A stretch of DNA of 10,446 nt from Candidatus Kapaibacterium sp. (lineage in GTDB: Bacteria; Bacteroidota; Ignavibacteria; Kapaibacteriales; HRBIN21), in NCBI GenBank assembly GCA_025055465.1, contig JANWXA010000054.1, positions 1-10,446 on the forward strand, given 5' to 3'. Numbering within the stretch: position 1 is the stretch's first letter; the number at the start of each line of letters is the position of its first letter. Of this stretch, positions 6,848-10,446 are shown one piece after another. Below the pieces are notes generated by a model. It was not told where the DNA came from. It saw nothing but the letters and a program-made list of their open reading frames with translations, and searched no databases. The position numbers and the translations under genes are program-made.

Positions 6848-7345
6848 TTACTTATAGCGCCGCAGGAACTCCAGCCGATCCTGTAACTTCTCGATCGGCA
6901 CCAAGAGCTGCTCTTTGCCCAGGATGGCAGATTCGCGGTCCTCAAAGACCAGCTCGTAGTCCTTGCTCATCACAATGGCCTCCTCAGGGCAGACCTCCTC
7001 GCAGTAACCGCAGTAGATGCAGCGCAGCATGTTGATTTCAAACTTGACCGGATAACGCTCCTTCTCGCGCTCCGTCTCAGCAGCCTGCACTTCGATGGCA
7101 AGCGCCGGGCAGACGCGCGAACAGAGCCCACAGGCCACACAGCGTTCTCCATCCTCGTCCAGCACCAGCACGGGGCTCCCCCGATAGGAGCCCAACGGTT
7201 CCCACCGCTCTTCGGGGTACTGCCGCGTAAACTTCGGCCTGAACATCTGCCGCAATGTAACGCCCAATCCTTGGACGATTGCCGGCAGGTAAAGCTTCTC
7301 CCAGAAGCTCATCCGCTGGGCTTCGGTGTTCTGCGTTACGTTCAT
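6848..7345 (-). CDS. nuoI: NADH-quinone oxidoreductase subunit I (two [4Fe-4S] clusters)
   Basis: NuoI is the ferredoxin-like subunit of complex I that passes electrons through clusters N6a and N6b towards N2 and quinone, at the junction of the peripheral and membrane arms. The 165-aa length is normal. An amphipathic N-terminus (about 12-36, FWEKLYLPAIVQGLGVTLRQMF) precedes PKFTRQYPEE. Two CxxCxxCxxxCP motifs are complete: C69, C72, C75, C79 and C109, C112, C115, C119, the two lots crossing over to ligate two clusters. The ATG at 7345 has GAGG about five bases upstream and starts 20 nt after the nuoH stop. It is the last gene of the nuo run here: nuoJ does not follow, and a convergent gene ends 14 nt away. 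Confidence 0.98.
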   Translation of the reverse strand: MNVTQNTEAQRMSFWEKLYLPAIVQGLGVTLRQMFRPKFTRQYPEERWEPLGSYRGSPVLVLDEDGERCVACGLCSRVCPALAIEVQAAETEREKERYPVKFEINMLRCIYCGYCEEVCPEEAIVMSKDYELVFEDRESAILGKEQLLVPIEKLQDRLEFLRRYK

Positions 7346-7365
7346 CGCTGCCTCAATCAGTCAAC

Positions 7366-8421
7366 TTAGACGAGCTCCAACGCCAATAGCACGGTACCCG
7401 TGACGACAATATTCAGCAGTGCGAAGGGCAGCAGCACGCGCCATCCCAAGCGCATTAGTTGGTCATAGCGGAAGCGTGGCACCGTCCAACGCACCCAGAT
7501 GAAGAGGAAGAGGAGGGCAGCCGTCTTCGCAACCGTCACCGCTGCTTGGAAGAGAGCCAACCCGATAGACCCCTCTTGTAGTCCCAACCACTGTGGGAGC
7601 TCCGGCACAAAGGGCACATGCCATCCGCCCAGAAAGAGCGTCGCCATCATCAGCGAGGCCACCACCATGTTGGAGTACTCCGCCAGGAAGAAGAGCCCAA
7701 ACTTCATGCTGGAGTACTCTGTATGGTATCCCCCGACCAGCTCTGGCTCGGCCTCCGGCAGGTCAAACGGGGCACGGTTGGTCTCTGCAAAGGAGGCAAC
7801 CAGGAACAGCAAGAAACCTAACGGCTGGTAAACGATGTTCCACACGTGCTTCTGGCGGGCGATGATTTCGGCTATGTCCAGTGTCCCTGCAACCATCACA
7901 ACGCCCACGATGGACAAGCCCAGCGCCAGCTCGTACGAGATCATTTGTGCCGAAGAGCGCAAGCCACCCAGGAGGGAATACTTGTTGTTGGACGCCCAGC
8001 CTGCCAGCACAATCCCATAGACGCCGATGGAGGTCATCGCCAGGATGTAGAGCACTCCGACATTGATACCCGGTGCCACTGACAGGGGAATGCGTTCGCC
8101 ACCGATGACAACGTAGTCCGCTATCGGAATAACAGCATAGAGGCTGAGCGCAACAGCGATGGAAATCAGCGGTGCCAGCCGATGATACGCTCGGTCTGCC
8201 AACGCAGGCACAAGATCTTCCTTGAAGTAGAGCTTGAGCACGTCAGCGAAAGGCTGCAGAAGCCCGAAGGGCCCGACCCGATTGGGGCCAATGCGGTCCT
8301 GAATCCATGCCGCTACACGGCGCTCAACGTACACCAGCGTCGCCGCCGCCAGCAGGACAGTGTTGACTACAATGAAGGCTTTGACGCCGGCAATCACAAA
8401 CTGGACCAGAAGCTCTGGCAT
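7366..8421 (-). CDS. nuoH: NADH-quinone oxidoreductase subunit H
   Basis: NuoH is the membrane subunit of complex I that forms most of the quinone chamber and links it to the ion-pumping arm. The 351-aa product has the expected eight or so hydrophobic helices and the family signatures YVERRVAAWIQDRIGPNRVG (31-50), GLLQPFADVLKLYFKED (53-69), GWASNNKYSLLGGLRSSAQM (141-160), and the loop ETNRAPFDLPEAEPELVGGY (213-232) with the conserved acidic residues near the quinone entrance. RWTVPRFRYDQLMRLGW (311-327) closes the core. ATG 8421 lies 12 nt after the nuoG stop, and nuoI follows after 20 nt, so the three are co-transcribed. Nothing in it is atypical. Confidence 0.98.
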   Translation of the reverse strand: MPELLVQFVIAGVKAFIVVNTVLLAAATLVYVERRVAAWIQDRIGPNRVGPFGLLQPFADVLKLYFKEDLVPALADRAYHRLAPLISIAVALSLYAVIPIADYVVIGGERIPLSVAPGINVGVLYILAMTSIGVYGIVLAGWASNNKYSLLGGLRSSAQMISYELALGLSIVGVVMVAGTLDIAEIIARQKHVWNIVYQPLGFLLFLVASFAETNRAPFDLPEAEPELVGGYHTEYSSMKFGLFFLAEYSNMVVASLMMATLFLGGWHVPFVPELPQWLGLQEGSIGLALFQAAVTVAKTAALLFLFIWVRWTVPRFRYDQLMRLGWRVLLPFALLNIVVTGTVLLALELV

Positions 8422-8433
8422 CCTTGCTCTGCC

Positions 8434-10215
8434 CTATGGCTTCAGGACATGCGACTCATACTGCATAGTTGGCACAGGTTCGGGAGCCAACCCCCTGCCC
8501 AACGCTACTCCTTGATAGGCCTCCAGCAACTCGTAGGTCATACCAGAAAAGCTCGGCACTTCCTGAGCCAGTTCTCGGAAGACGTCCTCAGAGCGATGCC
8601 ATTTCCACGATGTTCCCAGAATCCGAGCGATCTCCTTCAGATGCTGCCATGTCTGTCGGCAGTTCCGACGGGGTCCATGAGTCCAGCGGTCATTCCAGGC
8701 ACCGAATTTGTCCCAGCGACTCATCTGCATTCCCATGTAACGTTCCCGTTCCCGCGTGGCTATGGCAGGGCGCAAGAGCTGGACATACCGCCGAATATTC
8801 GTGTAGGTCCCCTCAAGCTCAGCATAGGTCGTCGCCGCCAACACGATGTGAGCGCGTTTCGTGGTCTCGTTGTGGTTCGTGGCGTGAACAATGACCACCT
8901 CTGCCTCCTCCAGCGCCTGCCGCAGCTCAGGCGACACCGACGCCAGGTCTTCCTCCACGACGTAGAGAACGCGAATAGCTCCATAGCGCACCTTCTGCGG
9001 GAGCTCCGACAGGCTCGTCCCACCAGCACCCGGTTTAAGGCCAATCTCCAGGACTCCAGTTGTGTTCGGGTTACGGTCGCGGCATCGGAGCAGATCATCC
9101 TCAAAGTAGGGGTCCTCCCGCCGTGGGAAGTCTATGTGGGGAGTTTTCAAGACCATTCGAGCGAACCTGACCAGGGCATACGCATCCTCGTTCGTCAGGC
9201 GGCCCGAGCCGACAATGGCAATTTCGGTCGGCTTATAACGACGCAGTGCTGCTGCAACGGCCTCGTATGCCTCCTCCCACGAGACTGACTCCGGCTTCTC
9301 CGTGCCGACCCGGCGGAGCCACGGCCCGTCAACGCGATTGTAGTTGACGAAGCCGTACTGCGTTAGACGCCCTTCGTCGCACATCCAGTACTGGTTCACA
9401 CGCAGATTACGGCGTGGCTCCAGACGGAGGATCTCGTTGTTACGGACACCAATCCGGATATTACATCCGCGGGCACACCCCGGGCAGATGGAGTCCGTGA
9501 AACTCATCTCCCACACCCGTGCCTGGAAACGGAAGTCGCGGCTGGTCAACGCCCCCACAGGACAAAGCTCAATGACGTTCATAGAGTACGGGTTATCGAA
9601 CTCCGTGCCGGGATAGAGCTCTATGGTGACGTGGTCGTTGCGCTCCACAAAGGTTAGTACCGGCTGCTTGGCAACCTCATCGGCAAAACGAATACAGCGG
9701 GAACACAAGATGCAGCGCTCGGCGTCAAAGACAATGGTCGGCCCCCAGATAATCCGCTTGGGCTTGTGGACCTTCTCTTCTGTAAACCGGCTCACGCCTC
9801 GGCTATGGCGAAAGGCGTACTCCTGGAGTTTGCACTGGCCAGCTTCGTCACAGATGGGGCAGTCCAGGGGATGGTTGATGAGCAGGAACTCCATCACCGC
9901 TTCCTGAGCCCAAACGGCACGCTCGCTCTTTGTATGCACCACCATACCGTCAGCAACGGGCGTCGCGCAGGCGATCTGGAGCTTCGGAAAGAAGGCGATC
10001 ACCGGCTGTCCATCCTTGTCTACCTCGATGCTGCCGTCAGGGCGTCGTTTGGGCATCCCGACTTCCACTAAGCACATGCGGCAATTACCAGCAACGGAGA
10101 GCGCCGGATGCCAGCAGAAGTGCGGAATCTGCATCCCATTCTCGTATGCAGCCTCAATGATGGTCTTCCCCGCAGGGACCTCTATGTGGCGACCGTCTAT
10201 GGTAATTACTGGCAT
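8434..10215 (-). CDS. nuoG: NADH-quinone oxidoreductase subunit G, with the extra N7 cluster site
   Basis: NuoG is the large iron-sulfur subunit of the complex I peripheral arm. This form is 593 aa, shorter than the 680-900 aa of many bacteria because the C-terminal molybdopterin-enzyme-like domain (about 300-570) is compact. Cluster sites in order: [2Fe-2S] N1b at C34, C45, C48, C83; the His-ligated [4Fe-4S] N5 at H115, C119, C122, C128 (NHPLDCPICDEAGQC); [4Fe-4S] N4 at C168, C171, C174, C218; and a fourth [4Fe-4S] site C244, C247, C251, C279, which matches N7 of Thermus and E. coli and is missing from mitochondria. No molybdenum ligand is expected in this subunit. I chose ATG 10215 (MPVITIDGRHIEV), which gives the usual start of the ferredoxin fold and has GGGAAG upstream. 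TTG 10239 would add eight residues. The upstream gene stops 54 nt before. Confidence 0.97.
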   Translation of the reverse strand: MPVITIDGRHIEVPAGKTIIEAAYENGMQIPHFCWHPALSVAGNCRMCLVEVGMPKRRPDGSIEVDKDGQPVIAFFPKLQIACATPVADGMVVHTKSERAVWAQEAVMEFLLINHPLDCPICDEAGQCKLQEYAFRHSRGVSRFTEEKVHKPKRIIWGPTIVFDAERCILCSRCIRFADEVAKQPVLTFVERNDHVTIELYPGTEFDNPYSMNVIELCPVGALTSRDFRFQARVWEMSFTDSICPGCARGCNIRIGVRNNEILRLEPRRNLRVNQYWMCDEGRLTQYGFVNYNRVDGPWLRRVGTEKPESVSWEEAYEAVAAALRRYKPTEIAIVGSGRLTNEDAYALVRFARMVLKTPHIDFPRREDPYFEDDLLRCRDRNPNTTGVLEIGLKPGAGGTSLSELPQKVRYGAIRVLYVVEEDLASVSPELRQALEEAEVVIVHATNHNETTKRAHIVLAATTYAELEGTYTNIRRYVQLLRPAIATRERERYMGMQMSRWDKFGAWNDRWTHGPRRNCRQTWQHLKEIARILGTSWKWHRSEDVFRELAQEVPSFSGMTYELLEAYQGVALGRGLAPEPVPTMQYESHVLKP

Positions 10216-10269
10216 GTGCTTCCCATCCGTACCAGTCAACTCCGTACAAAATTACGCTGCAGCCGCTGG

Positions 10270-10446
10270 CTACTCATCCCACTCGTTACGCGGCTCCCAT
10301 GCCTCACCACCGCAAGGAACATGGTTATGGCGGACATGTTCATCCAGGAGCGTGCAGAGCTGTCCTGTCTCGTCAAAGTGGCGGCATGAACCACAGAGCA
10401 GCTCCTCCTTGAGCTGGCGTACCTCTTGCGTAAACTGGCTCCAGCG
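10270..10446 (-). CDS. C-terminal 58 residues of a Cys-rich protein upstream of nuoG (5' end outside window)
   Basis: Reading the minus strand from the right edge, a frame stays open for 58 codons to a TAG at 10270-10272. It ends in a basic-acidic helix (QFTQEVRQLKEELL) followed by a compact Cys motif: C18-G-S-C21-R-H-F, C31, then V-P-C45-G-G-E-A-W-E-P-R (numbered from the window edge). Four Cys at spacing x2, x9, x13 suggest a metal site, zinc or iron-sulfur. nuoF or nuoE would be expected in this place, but this tail does not resemble the NuoF C-terminus or the NuoE cluster motif that I know. It could be a separate small protein inserted in the nuo operon or a C-terminal extension of a nuo subunit. 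The 54-nt gap to nuoG (10216-10269) fits co-transcription. Confidence 0.7.
   Translation of the reverse strand, partial: RWSQFTQEVRQLKEELLCGSCRHFDETGQLCTLLDEHVRHNHVPCGGEAWEPRNEWDE

Noticed and set aside
6523..6945. 140-codon open frame on the minus strand opposite the heptad-repeat gene
   Set aside because: It is antisense to an ordered protein repeat with a good Shine-Dalgarno and runs into nuoI. Its Gly/Ala-rich product looks like the shadow of the repeat.
8182..9288. 368-codon open frame on the plus strand opposite nuoH and nuoG
   Set aside because: Long, but wholly antisense to two clearly conserved genes, and its translation has no recognisable domain. It is a GC-rich shadow frame.

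Overview
The window is bacterial chromosomal DNA, GC-rich and densely coding. It carries ten protein genes, two of them cut by the window edges, and no RNA gene, insertion sequence, CRISPR array or phage remnant that I can support. Most genes are conserved housekeeping or bioenergetic functions. Two are unrecognised, low-complexity, probably lineage-specific proteins, and a third is an unrecognised Cys-rich C-terminus. The organism is a respiring bacterium that makes lipoproteins, with complex I, a membrane pyrophosphatase of the K+-dependent type and an NfeD/slipin pair. A member of the Bacteroidota/Chlorobiota side of the tree or another thermophile-rich lineage would fit, but nothing here fixes the phylum.

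Layout. Positions 1-2831 (+): the 3' part of a membrane-bound ion-pumping pyrophosphatase (hppA), then xseA and xseB, the two subunits of exodeoxyribonuclease VII. The junctions overlap (TGATG between hppA and xseA, 29 nt between xseA and xseB), so the three are probably one transcript. Positions 2901-3644 (-): a predicted lipoprotein with a very Tyr/Trp-rich middle and a charged, Gly/Arg/Thr-rich tail, convergent with xseB. Positions 3746-5847 (+): a full-length NfeD-type membrane serine protease followed by an overlapping slipin (SPFH protein), the classic protease/stomatin pair. Positions 5848-6050: a 203-nt gap with an 8-bp inverted repeat and a clear Shine-Dalgarno sequence. Positions 6051-6833 (+): an unrecognised protein with a Pro-rich repeat region and a C-terminal exact heptad-repeat coiled coil. 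Positions 6848-10446 (-): part of a complex I (nuo) operon read right to left, namely the end of a Cys-rich protein of unknown identity, then nuoG, nuoH and nuoI. The operon stops at nuoI, because the convergent heptad-repeat gene follows immediately.

How the genes work together. NuoG, NuoH and NuoI form part of the electron-transfer arm and the quinone-site membrane subunit of complex I, which builds an ion gradient. The pyrophosphatase builds the same kind of gradient from PPi. NfeD and slipin are expected to act together in membrane quality control. ExoVII is a DNA-repair nuclease whose only visible link to hppA is co-transcription. The parts most worth a second look are the heptad-repeat protein, the aromatic-rich lipoprotein and the Cys-rich protein end upstream of nuoG. 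I see no clear evidence of a complete undescribed system.
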